Below are positions 40,452 to 52,122 of a stretch of 64,000 nucleotides of DNA, piece by piece. Below the pieces are notes generated by a model. The model did no database searches, had not been told where the DNA came from, and saw nothing but the letters and a program-made list of their open reading frames with translations. Within the stretch, counting starts at the first letter, position 1, and the number at the start of each line of letters is the position of its first letter. A program made the position numbers and the translations under genes. Source of the stretch: Haematobia irritans. Lineage: Eukaryota > Arthropoda > Insecta > Diptera > Muscidae. The stretch lies in assembly GCF_050003625.1 (NCBI RefSeq), contig NC_134400.1, positions 62,682,241 to 62,746,240 of the forward strand, in the 5' to 3' direction.

Positions 40452-42608
40452 TAAAACAAGTATATACGGCCGTAAGTTCGGCCAGGCCGATGCTTATGTA
40501 CCCTCCATCATGGATTGCGTAGAAACTTCTTCTAAACACTGCCACCCACAAGTGGCAGTTAAGTTGCGGTAACGCTTGCCGATGGCAAGGTATCTTAAAA
40601 CCTCCTAACACCATCTTCTAAATTGTATGTAAGTCCATACGTGGTATATATTAAATCGAAAAAGATCGATCCAATACGTATATAATTCAGTTTGACAAAG
40701 TAGACATAAAATTTTGACAAAATTTTCTGCAGAAATAAAATTTTAACAAAATTTTCTATAGAAATAAAATTTTCACAAAATTTTCTATAGAAATAAAAAT
40801 TTTCACAAAATTTTCTATAGAAAGAAAATTTTGACAAAAATGTCTACAGAAATAAAATTTTAACAAAATTTTCTATAGAAATAAACTTTTGACAAAATTT
40901 TCTATAGAAATAAAATCTTGGTAGATTATTTTTAGCTCGAGTGGCAACCATGATTATGAACCGAATAAAATTTGAACAAAATTTTCTATAGAAATAAAAT
41001 TTTAACAATGACGAAAATTTTATTATGAACCGAATAAAATTTTAACAAAATTTTCTCTAGAAATAAAATTTTGACAAAATTTTCTATAGAAATAAAATTT
41101 TGGTAGATTATTTTTGCGTAGAAACTTCTTCTAAACACTGCCACCCACAAGTGGCAGTTAAGTTGCGGTAACGCTTGCCGATGGCAAGGTATCTTAAAAC
41201 CTCCTAACACCATCTTCTAAATTGTATGTAAGTCCATACGTGGTATATATTAAATCGAAAAAGATCGATCCAATACGTATATAATTCAGTTTGACAAAGT
41301 AGACATAAAATTTTGACAAAATTTTCTGCAGAAATAAAATTTTAACAAAATTTTCTATAGAAATAAAATTTTCACAAAATTTTCTATAGAAATAAAAATT
41401 TTCACAAAATTTTCTATAGAAAGAAAATTTTGACAAAAATGTCTACAGAAATAAAATTTTAACAAAATTTTCTATAGAAATAAACTTTTGACAAAATTTT
41501 CTATAGAAATAAAATCTTGGTAGATTATTTTTAGCTCGAGTGGCAACCATGATTATGAACCGAATAAAATTTGAACAAAATTTTCTATAGAAATAAAATT
41601 TTAACAATGACGAAAATTTTATTATGAACCGAATAAAATTTTAACAAAATTTTCTCTAGAAATAAAATTTTGACAAAATTTTCTATAGAAATAAAATTTT
41701 GGTAGATTATTTTTGACTCTAGTTTCAAGTTTTGTGTGATTGGACCAATTTCGGTATGGTTGTTAGCGACCATATACTAACACCACGTTCCTAATTTGAA
41801 CCGGATCGGATGAATTTTGCTCCTCCAAGAGGCTCCGGAGGTCAAATCTGGAGAACGTTTTATATGGGGACTATATATAGTTATGGACCGATATGGACCA
41901 ATTTTTGCACCGTTGCTAGAGACCATATACCAATACCATGTACCAAATTTCAGCCGGATCGGATGAAATTTGCTTCTCTTAGAGGCTCCGCAACCAAAAT
42001 CTGGGGATCAGTTTATATGTGCGCTATATATAATTATGGACCGATGTGGACCAATTTTTGCACGGTTGCTAGAGACCATATACCAACACCATGTACCAAA
42101 TTTCAGCCGGATCGGATGCAATTTGCTTCTCTTTGAGGCTTCGCAAGCCAAATCTGGAGATCGGTTTATATGGGGGCTATATATAATTATGGACCGATGT
42201 GGACCAATTTTTGCATGGTTGTTTGAGACCATATACCAACACCACGTACCAAATTTCAGCCGGATCGGATGAAATATGCTTCTTTTAGAGGCTCCACAAG
42301 CCAAATCTGGGGATCGGTTTATATGGGGCTATATATAATTATGGACCGATATGGCCCATTTTCAATACCATCCGACCTACATCGATATCAACTACTTGTG
42401 CCAAGTTTCAAGTCGATAGCATGTTTCGTTCGGAAGTTAGCGTGATTTCAACAGACGGACGGACGGACGGTCATGCTCAGATCGACTCAGAATTTCACCA
42501 CGACCCAGAATATATATACTTTATGGGGTCTTAGAGCAATATTTCGATGTGTTACAAACGGAATGACAAAGTTAATATACCCCCATCCTATGATGGAGGG
42601 TATAAAAA
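40452..42608 (-). mobile_element. DINE-1/Helentron element with an internal duplication
   Basis: It has the same plan as the 33367 copy: palindromic GGCCGTAAGTTCGGCCAGGC near 40468-40487, 30-bp AT repeats, the 150-bp repeat block (41780-42350), the GACGGACGGACGG microsatellite (42455-42470) and the terminal CCCCCATCCTATGATGGAGG hairpin. It is unusual in carrying a 599-bp tandem duplication of its AT-repeat side. Inserted in family A at ATATA. Confidence 0.9.
40517..41714. repeat. 599-bp direct tandem duplication inside DINE-1
   Basis: Units 40517-41115 and 41116-41714 are collinear with a constant 599-bp offset, and the segments I compared are identical. Each unit starts at GCGTAGAAACTTCTTC and ends at GGTAGATTATTTTT. 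The first unit joins the second at a TTTTTGCGTAG junction, whereas the second continues into TTTTTGACTCTAG as in the 33367 copy. Confidence 0.93.
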
Positions 42609-42921
42609 GTGTTCGGTCAGAGCAGGGATTGAACCCACGACCCTTTGCATGCAAGGCAGACATGCTAACCACTGCTCCACGTGGCAAACAAATGTATGTT
42701 TCTGTTAAATAATGTTATGTTCGCATGGGCTCGTGGGCGCTGCAAACTATGCTATATAAATGTAACTTATAACGATAATTATCTACTGGTGACTATAACA
42801 GCTACGTAGTCCAGTGGATAGTGTGTTGGCTTACAAACTGTATGGTCCTCGGTTCGATTTTTCGTGCAGGCGAAAGGTAAAATTTAAAAAATGTATAAAA
42901 GTGAATAATTTCTTCAACCTT

Positions 42922-43272
42922 TGGGAGCCACCGTGGTGCAATGGTTAGCATACCCGCCTTGCATACACAAGGTCGTGGGTTCGATTCCTGCTTCGACCGA
43001 ACACCAAAAAGTTTTTCCACCTCAAAAAGTTGTCCCACCTCAGTATTGCTGGTGAAATTTCTGAGGGTTTCAAAGTTTCTCTAAGTGGTTTCACTGCAAT
43101 GTGGAACGCCGTTCGGACTCGGCTATAAAAAGGAGGTCCCTTGTCATTGAGCTTAACATGGAATCGGGCAGCACTCAGTGATAAGAGAGAAGTTCACCAA
43201 TGTGGTATCACAATGGACTGAATAGTCTAAGTGAGCCTGATACATCGGGCTGCCACCTAACCTAACCTAACC
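42922..43272 (+). mobile_element. Full-length SINE with tRNA-like head and LOA tail
   Basis: The 351-bp element is flanked by TCAACCTT (42914-42921 and 43273-43280). The head has GTGGTGCAATGGTTAGCAT (A box) and GTGGGTTCGATTCCTGC (B box). The body contains AAGTGGTTTCACTGCAATGT and CGGCTATAAAAAGGAGGTCC. The 3' block TGGTATCACAATGGACTGAA onward and the CCTAA repeats match the end of the LOA LINE at 14974-15051. No protein is encoded. Other copies are at 2488, 29224 and 35734. Confidence 0.95.
42927..43012 (+). promoter_or_regulatory. SINE internal pol III promoter (tRNA-like)
   Basis: A box TGGTGCAATGG and B box GGTTCGATTCC are about 36 nt apart, as in tRNA genes. The intervening CCTTGCATACACAAGG can form a short anticodon-type stem. 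The acceptor stem does not pair, so it is a promoter-bearing relic rather than a working tRNA. Confidence 0.75.
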
Positions 43273-43350
43273 TCAACCTTATTTGTATTACAGAAAAAGG
43301 TGCCAAGAACTAAAATATTTCGTGGAAGTGAAAATTACGAGTATGTTAGG

Positions 43351-43855
43351 CTGATAATTGTATTTCACTAAATGTGAAAATGCTTGATATTAAAATCTTA
43401 ATGGATCTAAGATTTTAATATCAAGCGAGTACGGAAATAAATAAATTACGACTATTTAAAAATTGCAACTAACTGGAGCACAGGTACCAGTTCTGTGATA
43501 GGTCCGTCAATGGCAATTTGCACCAATTTCCCATAGGGTCTCTAGTAAATGATCATTCATAAAAAACTATTGCTGATATTTTTTCGGGTTCTTTTTTGTA
43601 TTTTTTCTCACACTCTGAAAGATATTATAGTCTAAATAGCGCTTATTTTCGTTTGGCCATTTGGTCACAATTCAAGAATCAAGTGTTCAGAATAAAGTCA
43701 TATATCTCTTGAAGTAATTGAAGTAGGTCGTCAAAATTACAATGATTGTTCTACATGCTAAAAACTACATGTAAAAGTAGAAACAGAACCAAAATTAAAG
43801 TTTTGAACATTAGGTTTGTGTCGCTAGTGAAAGGGTTAATGGTACAAAAAAAAAC
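43351..43855. other. Unassigned stretch with a 19-bp perfect hairpin
   Basis: GCTTGATATTAAAATCTTA (43382-43400) and its exact reverse complement (43408-43426) flank a 7-nt loop. Further right, 'AACTAACTGGAGCACAGGTACCAG' followed by TTCTGTGATAGGTCCGTCA (43465-43509) recurs in reverse inside the hAT at about 49896-49940, so at least part is repeat-derived. No ORF of interest. Confidence 0.5.
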
Positions 43856-45642
43856 ATACGGCCGCAAGTTCGGCCAGGCCGAATCTTATGTACCCACCAC
43901 CATGGATTGCGTAGAAACTTCTACGAAAGACTGTGATTTAGTCCATACATGGTATATATTAGACAAAAAAGTTATGTATAGTTAAGTCTACAAATAATTA
44001 CGAATCGATATGGACTTTTTGTACGTAGAGAGCCAGAATTGAAATATGGGGGTCGCTTATATGGGGGCTGTATACAATTATGAACTTGATATGAACCAAT
44101 TTTTGTGTGATTGGGGATCGATTTATCTGAGGGCCATATATAACTATAGACCGATATGGACCTAGTTAGGCATGGTTGTTAACGACCATATACTAGCACA
44201 ATGTACCAAATTTCAACTCACTCGGATGAAATTTGCTCCTCCAAGAGGTTCCAAAACCAAATCTCGGGATAGATTTATATGGGGCTATGTACGATTATGG
44301 ACTGATATGGACCACTTTTGGCATGGTTGTTAAATATATACTACCACCACGTACCAAATTTCAAGCAGATCGGATGAATTTTGCATCTCCAAAAGGCACC
44401 GGAGGTCAAATCTGGGGATCGGTTTATATGGGAGCTATATATAATTATGGACTGATAGGAACCAATTCCTGCATGGTTGTTGGATACCATATACTAACAT
44501 CACGTACCAAATTTCAACCGAATGGCAAGAATTTTGCTCTTCCAAGGGGCTCTGGAGGTCAAATCTGGGGATCGGTTTATATGGGGCCTATATATAATTG
44601 TGGACCGATATCGACCAATTTTTGCATGGGAGTTTGAGGCCATATATTAACACCACATACCAAATTTCAACTGAATCAGATGAATTTTGGTCTTCCAAGA
44701 GGTTCCGGAGGTCAAATCTGGTGATCGGTTTATATGGGGGCTATATATAATTATGAACCGATGTGGACCAATTTTTGCATGGTTGTTATAGACCATATAC
44801 TAACATCACGTACAAAATTTCAGCCGGATCGGATGAAATTTGCTTCTCTTAGCGGCCTCGCAAGCCAAATCGGGGGATCGGTTTATATGGGGGCTATATA
44901 TAATTATGGACCGATGTCGACCAATTTTTGCATGGTTGTTAGAGACCATATACTAACACCATGTACCAAATTTCAGCCGGATCGCATGAAATTTGCTTCT
45001 CTTAGAGGCCTCGCAAGCCAAATCGGGGGATCGGTTTATATGGGGGCTATATATAATTATGGACCGATGTGGACCAATTTTTGCATGGTTGTTAGAGACC
45101 ATATATTGACACCATGTACCAAATTTCAGCCGGATCGGATGAAATTTGCTTCTCTTAGGGGCCTCGCAAGCCAAATCGGGGGATCGGTTTATATGGGGGC
45201 TATATATAATTTTGGACCGATGTGGACCAATTTTTGCATGGTTGTTAGAAACCATATACTAACACCATGTACCAAATTTCAGCCGGATCGGATGAAATTT
45301 GCTTCTCTTAGAGGCCTCGCAAGCCAAATTTTGGGGTCCGTTTATATGGGGGCTATACGTAAAAGTGGACCGATATGGCCCATTTGCAATACCATCCGAC
45401 CTACATCAATAACAACTACTTGTGCCAAGTTTCAAGTCGATAGCTTGTTTCGTTCGGAAGTTAGCGTGATTTCAACAGACGGACGGACGGACGGACGGAC
45501 GGACGGACATGCTCAGATCGACTCAGAATTTCACCACGACCCAGAATATATATACTTTATGGGGTCTTAGAGCAATATTTCGATGTGTTACAAACGGAAT
45601 GACAAAGTTAATATACCCCCCATCCTATGGTGGTGGGTATAA
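43856..45642 (-). mobile_element. DINE-1/Helentron element, longest repeat array
   Basis: It starts (left) at ACATACGGCCGCAAGTTCGG and ends at CCCCCCATCCTATGGTGGTG. The microsatellite (GGAC)n at 45477-45508 is the longest of the four. The 30-bp AT repeats of the other copies are nearly absent. The interior is dominated by about eight units of the 150-bp repeat, the last four (44720-45340) at an exact 153-bp period and nearly identical. Confidence 0.88.
44030..45340. repeat. 153-bp tandem repeats of DINE-1
   Basis: The motif CTATATATAATT recurs at about 44741, 44894, 45047 and 45200, exactly 153 bp apart, with older, more diverged units to the left. Because 153 is divisible by three and units are stop-free in one frame, a false ORF of 278 codons arises. 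Confidence 0.92.
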
Positions 45643-46128
45643 TAAAGGGTGTTTTTATGAGATTTGTTTTTTAATATGAGTACTCTGTCATCTGACAGCA
45701 GTTTAAAGGGACATCTCTACTCAGTATTGTTTGGCAAATCATCATGACTATGTTAACTCCAGAATAACGCTTCCAAATCGTGGAAATTTAATTTCAAATT
45801 TATTTCAACAGTGTTCACTTAAAAATTGTTATTCGCTTCTTTACCGCAAAATTCAGAAATGCATTTTTGGTTGAATTGATATGTCAACAAGCAAAACTTC
45901 CGCATTTGGACCATAGATAATCCACACGCCGTTCAATTATTACCAATGCATCCCGATAAATGTACTGTTTGGTGCGGTCCATGGGCTGGTAGAATCATCG
46001 GTCCGTATTTCGTTAAAAATGAGGAAGCACGACGCGTTACCGTGAATGAAAATCGCTACAGAACCATGATCAATGAATTTTTGTTGCCAAAACAGGATAT
46101 GGATATAAACGAAATAAGGTTTGAATAA
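45643..46128 (+). pseudogene. Mariner-type transposase fragment, 3'-truncated
   Basis: The left end AAAGGGTGTTTTTATGAGAT resembles the terminus of the mariner at 54153. The right part translates to 'MHPDKCTVWCGPWAGRIIGP' and 'NENRYRTMINEFLLPKQDMD', which align to the transposase at 54479-54620. The N-terminal domain and the whole second half with the last two catalytic residues are missing. It directly abuts the DINE-1. Confidence 0.75.
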
Positions 46129-46559
46129 CATATTGTCACTTCTCATATTGATATTGATTTTGTCCCAAAGACGCGTTGAATTTGGGGAAATAACTGGAAT
46201 AATTATCGATTATTTCTCTTGTTTGATGGTTTATATAACCAATATAATAGCGGTGTGACCAAAAGTTGGTACAAACGACCAAATATTGGTCGTTATTTAT
46301 ATATTGAACTAAGCAACCTTTTCAATTTATTCCACCCTGTTGTGATAACTGATTTGTTTGCCAATGTGTCATCAAACCCAACTGAAGTCCGTCTAGCAAA
46401 TATGTTGGTTGTGTTAACAAATTTGATAGCTATAAAGGGAATTTGCTGCTGTGGACTACATACGAGTATATATGACATGACAAATAAGTTGTTTGTTTCG
46501 ATAGTTATATAAAACTCAAAAGAAAACAACGATTGCTGCGAGTTATATAACCTTTTTTA
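46129..46559. other. Unassigned sequence with CAACA/TTGTT motifs
   Basis: Contains GACCAAAAGTTGGTACAAAC and GGTTGTGTTAACAAATTTG, reminiscent of the interior of the TIR element at 15630-16618 and of 47555-47740, suggesting remnants of that family. No gene is seen. Confidence 0.35.
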
Positions 46560-47403
46560 ACCCGCATTAACCTGCATTCTTAAGTGGTAAGTAAGTTAAA
46601 CATAAAATTACATTAATACCACTCATTATTTACTTGTTTCTCTAATTTCTTGAACAATATCAAAAATGTGACGACATCAACATTTAAATTAATCCATAAA
46701 TTAACTGAAATATTGAATCTTTAAGTATAGGCTAAGACTTATTTTAAGGATTTAGCTTTTTTTGGAACCAAGAAAAAAATATACTTTGAAGTGTCCGTTA
46801 TGATTTGGATTTGTAAATTGGCATTTGTTTGTACACACAAAAAAATAATTCATTTATTTTATTAATAGTGTTCCCAAAAATTTTCCAAACACGGAATTCA
46901 TAAATTGTATGAAAAAAGTTCATAAATTAAAAAATACAGGTTTCCATTGACTACGAATGTATACATAATATTAATGAAATTTGTAATATTATAAATGAAA
47001 TGAAGTGAAATTTGTAATATTATAAATGAGGTATTTCTGGATATATTATGTAAAATTTCATCAATTTTATGGAAGAATCCATGCGCATTATTAAAAATTG
47101 CTTAATTTAATAACAAGTATTTACGAATATAAAAAATACATCTATTTCATGAAAGAGTCCATAAATTTTCAAAAATGTACAAATTTATGTACAAATTCAT
47201 ATTTTATTTTTTGTGTGTACGTGAATAGCTTTATTAATATACAGCGAAAAGAGAATAAAAATTCATTAAATGAGATCTGTATCCTAATTTTAAGTTGATT
47301 GATCCCAGATTTAAAGAAGACGTACCTTTGGCTTGGTATCAATACCAAAATCCTTAAGGGAAGGTCAATATCTTTGGATCCAAGTAAACTTTTTTGAGTG
47401 CAC
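46560..47403 (-). mobile_element. MITE family E, reverse copy, split by a TA-flanked MITE
   Basis: The reverse complement of its right part matches 33149-33360 (CCTTAAGGGAAGG and TTGGATCCAAGTAAACTTTT near 47355-47395). Its left part matches 34925-35060 (GGCTAAGACTTATTTTAAGG near 46729). The nested MITE at 46834-47218 separates them. Confidence 0.78.
46834..47218. mobile_element. 385-bp MITE, ends CACACAAAAAAATAA, TA target
   Basis: The ends CACACAAAAAAATAATTC and TTTATTTTTTGTGTG are inverted, with TA on each side (46832-46833 and 47219-47220, seen as GTA...TAC). The interior carries repeats of ATTTGTAATATTATAAATGA. The termini resemble the element at 15630-16618. Confidence 0.85.
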
Positions 47404-47757
47404 CAAGAACCACAAATGCAGATTTCGTGTTTGGATCTGCAGATGCCGATTTTTTTCATTAGGTCAATGATCAATATAAAAAATAATAATTTGTAATAAA
47501 ATTGAATAAAATACAATCTAAAATTAAATCAACGATGGTTTTCTTTAATTTTAAAATCATTGGTTGCCCAACAAAAACAGTTAGTTGTTACAATTTTATG
47601 TACTGTTGTGCCAGACAACAATTGGTTGCTCTAACAAATTTTGTGGGTTATATTCTGATTGTAGATGAGACCGAGACCAACCGAATGGTTGGCAAAAAGT
47701 TGGTTGACACAACAAATTTGTTTTCTGTATGTAGGATTTATGATGGTGAACTACGCT
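47404..47757. other. Unassigned sequence between two MITEs
   Basis: The first 55 bp (47404-47458) can be read as a short peptide containing TTNADFVFGSADADF, vaguely like the start of copia RNase H, but this is too short to claim. The rest has TTGGTTGC/AACAAAT motifs like the TIR family at 15630. No usable ORF is present. Confidence 0.3.
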
Positions 47758-48062
47758 GAAAAAGAAGCATGCCCGGTTCCAAAGATTTTGTCCTTCCACT
47801 AATGATTTTGGCATTGATTCCGAGCAAAAGAAGAGGACAATTCAAGTAAGGATAGTTTTAGGACACAATTCTCTTTTAAATTTAGGTTTTTCGTACTTGA
47901 TTCTAGGAAGCAAATTAAAATTTTTCATTTTTTCAGTTTTTTTCATATGCTATCAAATTCGTTCAAAAACAACTTTAATTTCCAAATTCAGACTCGACTT
48001 CCTGTAGAAATTATGCTCCGTTTCAAACAACAAAAAACGTCTTTCAATATTTTTCTCAGTGT
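47758..48062 (+). mobile_element. MITE family C, internally deleted copy
   Basis: The start CTGAAAAAGAAGCATGCCCG and the end AATATTTTTCTCAGTG match family C termini. Only about 305 bp remain of some 625 because the second half is missing. It is bordered by ACG on the left and TAG on the right, so the left TA has mutated. Confidence 0.8.
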
Positions 48063-48177
48063 AGTTGTCTTGTAACATTTTCACCTGCAAGTATATTGGC
48101 CCAGTGAACATAGTGCTAAACTAAACTGTTATGTTATTGACGAAAAGAATTTTGTTTGAATTAAAAGAATATGGCAA

Positions 48178-49703
48178 CCATTTTAAATGTGCGATGTAAG
48201 TTTAAATGGGGCCATATTTGCTTGGTGTCGTTGCAACCCTTGCAATTCTCCCATCGAACATTGGCCATCATAACAGCCTTCTCACGCAGTAAGAGCGTAC
48301 AGGTAGCCAGAGGCATGCCGACAGATTCTAGTTCCCCTGGAATATGTAATGTAGTCCCTAGCCTTGCTAACTCATCTGCTTCGCAGTTCCCCGTTATGTT
48401 CCTATGGCCAGGCACCCATATTAGGTGAATATTGTACTGCTCAGCCATGTCGTTGAGAGATTTGCGGCAGTCGATGGCCGTTTTCGAGTTAAGGAACACT
48501 GAGTCCGTGGATTTTATTGCAGGTTGACTGTCTGAGCATATATTAACGCCAATATTTATTGAAACATTACTTTTCAGCCAATTCACCACCTCTCTTATTG
48601 CTAATTCATTTCATTCATTTTCAGCCTGAAAAACACTACAGTGATTACCTAATCTTTTCGCTATTCGAATTTCCACATCTTTAGAATATACTCCGAAACC
48701 CACATGTCCATCCAATTTGGAGTCATCAGTGTAGAAATCTATATATCGTTTATTCCCCGGGGCCTGTGTACACCACGCCTCACTGTTGGAAATTAGAGTG
48801 TCAAACTTTTTTGTCGGAAAGTGGTTTCGCCAGAGTGTAATCCACTACGTTAGGCACATCTGGCATTATTTTGAGGACCGAACTGTGACCGCACATTTTT
48901 TCCGACCACAGCGATAGCTCGCGCAGCCGCACAGCCGTTGTTGCAAAATGTCTAAAGGCAATAGATGCAGCATGACGTTAAGGGAATTTGTTCCAGTCTT
49001 GCTGAATGCGCCTGAGATACACAAGCACCCTATACGCTGAACTTTATCTAAACCTGTCGGTTGCTGAAGTGCCGGCCACCAGACTACAACACCATATAGC
49101 TTTATAGGTCTAACCGCAGCCGTGTATCGCCAATACACAATTTTCGGTTTTAGTCCCCACTTTTTTCCTATTGCCTTATTGCACGAGAACAAAGCTACCG
49201 TGGCTTTTCTCGCCCTTTCCTCAATATTAAGCCCAAAGTTCAGCTTCCTGTCAAGAATAACGCCAAGGTATTTTGCACACTTATCAAAGGGAGTCTCAAT
49301 ACGGGGAGTTTTGCGATCTTTGCAGTACATGATTTACTCCAAGACCATTCTCTTTCGCCCATTTCTCAGTCATCCGGTGGGTTCTCTGTATAACATCTCT
49401 GATTGTGGATGGGAATTTTCCTCTGACTGTTATGCCACCACTTTTATCCTTTCTTTTTCAAGGGAACCCAGAAGGTTGTTTATAGCAACATTCCAAAGAA
49501 GAGGTGATATAACTCCTCCTTGGGGAGTGCCTCTGTTCACATAACTTTGTATGTTTGCTTGTCCTAGTGTGGCTGAAATACGTCTCCTCATATGTTCGTC
49601 TAACAGCCTAAGTATACCTGCATCAACATTCAGAGTTGCCAGTCCATTTAATATCGAGCTCGGATGGACGTTATTGAATGCCCCCTCGATGTCTAGAAAC
49701 GCC
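48178..49703 (-). pseudogene. LOA ORF2: RNase H to RT fragment
   Basis: From right to left it contains RT (GTPQGGVISPLLWN near 49530, a damaged YADD region near 49430) and the thumb (KYLGVILDRKLNF near 49245, YGVVVWWPALQQPTG near 49070, SLNVMLHLLPLDIL near 48975). RNase H follows: 'FYTDDSKLDGHVGFGVYS' near 48700, SDSQPAIKS near 48525 and 'WVPGHRNITGNCEADELA' near 48400. Several single-base frameshifts and a deletion at the YADD box inactivate it. Confidence 0.9.
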
Positions 49704-51132
49704 CATTAGCGTAGCTAGACAATTTTCCTAGGGGGGGCTATATCCCCCCTAGCTAAAACTTTATAGACTGAACTTATAGGTTCAACTAATGTTTTATTTC
49801 ATAAAATTGAATAAAAAACATCAAAATAACTCGACAATCAATTTATAATAAAGCAACTAAAAGTACCCCACGAGAAATAGGTGCAAATTACCACTGACGG
49901 ACCTATCACAGAACTGGTACCTGTGCTCCAGTTAGTTGCAATTTTCACATTTAGTGAAATAAAATGATCAGAATAACCTTTGTTCGACATATTTCAAAAG
50001 TTTTTTTTTTCATTTCGGGTTCGATTAGGAGCCCAAATTGAAAGAGATTTCTAAGAGTTTGTCCGAGAATGGTTCCTGAGGACCTGTTTATGGGTTGCTC
50101 CTGCTAAATTGTTCCAGGACGTGTCCTTTGGGATGAGTCCAAGACGCGTCCTAAAATGTAAGTTTACTCCGTCAATGACAAACCCATGTTAAAGTGGACG
50201 GTCCCTTCCATACGTTTTGATCAGAACTGGGACTGGTCCATACACACCAGGGACTAGTCCTGTACCATTTCTGTGGTTGCTCCATTTCCCGTAGGGTAGT
50301 TCCACACTTTTCCCAGCAACAAATTGGGAGTTGTTCTAAAGGCACAACTTTAAAAGCACTTCCAAAAATGTCCTCACAAAGAAGTTAACTATTTTAACTA
50401 CACAGGAAGTTTTTTTACTTAATTTTTTTTTATATTTTAATGCGTAATTTTTTGTTTTCTTTTTTCAAATAGTTTAAAAAAAGAGTAAGAATAAATAAAA
50501 TGGTACAAATTATTCAAATTTTGCCACAAAAATGCTAAATCCATTATAGAAAAATCGATAATATTTGAAAAAACGTTTCAAACAAGCGTTAGAATGCATT
50601 AAAAATCATAAAAAAGTATAAAAATTATTTATTTGGGAAAATATCACAAAATTTTTAATTCACATTCAAAACACTGAATTCAGATCACACCCTAAGAAGT
50701 GATGCAAATTCATTGCAACGGTTGTTGAAACGGTGGACATTCGTTCTATGACAAGTTCATATTACATTCATCGCTTCTCCGTGAATTTTGTACCACAGAA
50801 CATTTTCACTTCTTTTTTGGCGACGCTTTTTTGCAGCATTATTAAGATATTAATTTATGAAAGAATAGTTTTAATATCAATTAGTATTTTTTATTCAACT
50901 AAATCATAAGTTCAACCACAGCTTTATTTCATAAATATCAGACTTCTACCACAACTTAAGTAATTCGATTGTGTATGAAAGTCTTTGGTGAAACTTTGTG
51001 CGCTGTACGAGTATATACTTGTTTAATTTTTATAAAAATGTAAAATCGTAAATAAGTTTTCAAATTCTGGGGGGGCTAAAATTTTTCTGGGGGGGTCTAA
51101 GCCCCCTCCCCAGAGGCCTTCCTACGCTTATG
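49704..51132. mobile_element. hAT-type element, 8-bp target duplication
   Basis: The inverted ends CATTAGCGTAGC and CTACGCTTATG are flanked by GAAACGCC (49696-49703 and 51133-51140). Both ends have G/C-runs (CCTAGGGGGGGCTATA; GGGGGGTCTAAGCCCCC). The interior includes a segment (about 49880-50370) rich in GGTCC/GGACC motifs that partly recurs at 43465-43530. No transposase motif was found, so it is non-autonomous at about 1.43 kb. Confidence 0.9.
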
Positions 51133-51140
51133 GAAACGCC

Positions 51141-52122
51141 ACGATTGTGTATTCATTGACAGATAGTGAGCTTTCAATAAAGCTGACTAGTTCATTCAAA
51201 GCGATCTCAGTAGACCTGCCCTTCGAGTATACATGCCGTCGTTTCGAGAGCAACTTGAATCGACGCTAGTTCTAAGATAAATGTCTATCATCCTCTCCAG
51301 AGTCTTAAGTAGGAAAGAGGATAAGGATAAGATTTGTCGGAAATCCTTTGCACTCGAGTGAGAGGCTTTTGCCGCATTATGTATGAAAACGACTTTTGTT
51401 TCCCTCCACTTTGCCGGAATATATTCTAAGTTTATACATCCTTTACATATCACCATCAACCAGGGGATAATTCTTTCAGTCACTACTTGTAATTCCGCCG
51501 GAGTAATTCCATCAGGTCCAGGGGATTTGAATGGACCAAAGCTATTTAAAGCCCATTTTATTCCAGATTCCAATACAATTTCCTCGATAAGAAATGACCG
51601 CTGAGCCTCTGTTACACTGCCAGAACATGGTTCAACCGTCAGAATTCCAGGAAAGTGTGTCTCCAATAGTACCTCCAACGTCTCCTCACTGGACGTTGTC
51701 CAATTGCCCTCAGACGTTTTAATGAAACCTGGAGCGGAGTTAGTGGATGCTAGTACCTTCCGTAGTCTGGAAGCCTCTGACGTATTCTCAATACTGCTAC
51801 AGTAATCATTCCAAGAGTTATGTTGAGCCCTTCTCAGTTCTCGTTTATATTCTCTCAGATTCATCTTGTAAGTGTCCCAATCCTCCGGAGCTCTTTTAAA
51901 CTTTGCTTTGTTAAAGAGCTTCCTGCAGGATTTCCTCATATTACTTAACTTAACCACGGTGGTCGTTTTTTTTCTCTTCGCTTTTCTCTAGGGCATGCAT
52001 CTTTCAGTGAGATGTTGAAGTCCTTAATAATCCGCTCCACTGCGTGTTCGATATCTTGCACAGTGCTCATATTTGCCTCTGGTATTTCCGGTATCATCAT
52101 ATTGAACGATTTCCTATATATA
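51141..52122 (-). pseudogene. LOA ORF2: RT N-terminal half and linker
   Basis: A 253-codon frame (51957-51196) runs MRKSCRKLFNKAKFKRAPED, then the linker 'SSIENTSEASRLRKVLASTN', GPFKSPGPDGITPAELQ and the fingers region 'LSSFLLKTLERMIDIYLRTS'. It is frameshifted just before AYSKGRSTE. It then connects to the end of the endonuclease near 52100. Otherwise it is well preserved relative to 12100-12950. Confidence 0.9.

Larger units (their letters stand above)
39410..43350 (-). mobile_element. Family A element carrying a DINE-1 and a SINE
   Basis: The left border TACACTGTTAGAAAAATATG and the body are collinear with the inverted copy at 29809-31601. About 170 bp just inside the left end is deleted. 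The DINE-1 (40452-42608) and SINE (42922-43272) interrupt it. Modules 2 and 1 follow the DINE-1 at 42608-42690 (minus) and 42795-42885 (plus). The right end is lost soon after AGTATGTTAGG at 43350. Confidence 0.87.

Noticed and set aside
44734..45570. 278-codon open frame on the plus strand
   Set aside because: It is a by-product of DINE-1 153-bp repeats (a multiple of three without stops); the peptide simply repeats every 51 residues. The same applies to frames at 33972-34451 and 41810-42136.
47404..47458. Second copia RNase H fragment beside MITE E
   Set aside because: Only about 18 codons with loose similarity; too short to call.
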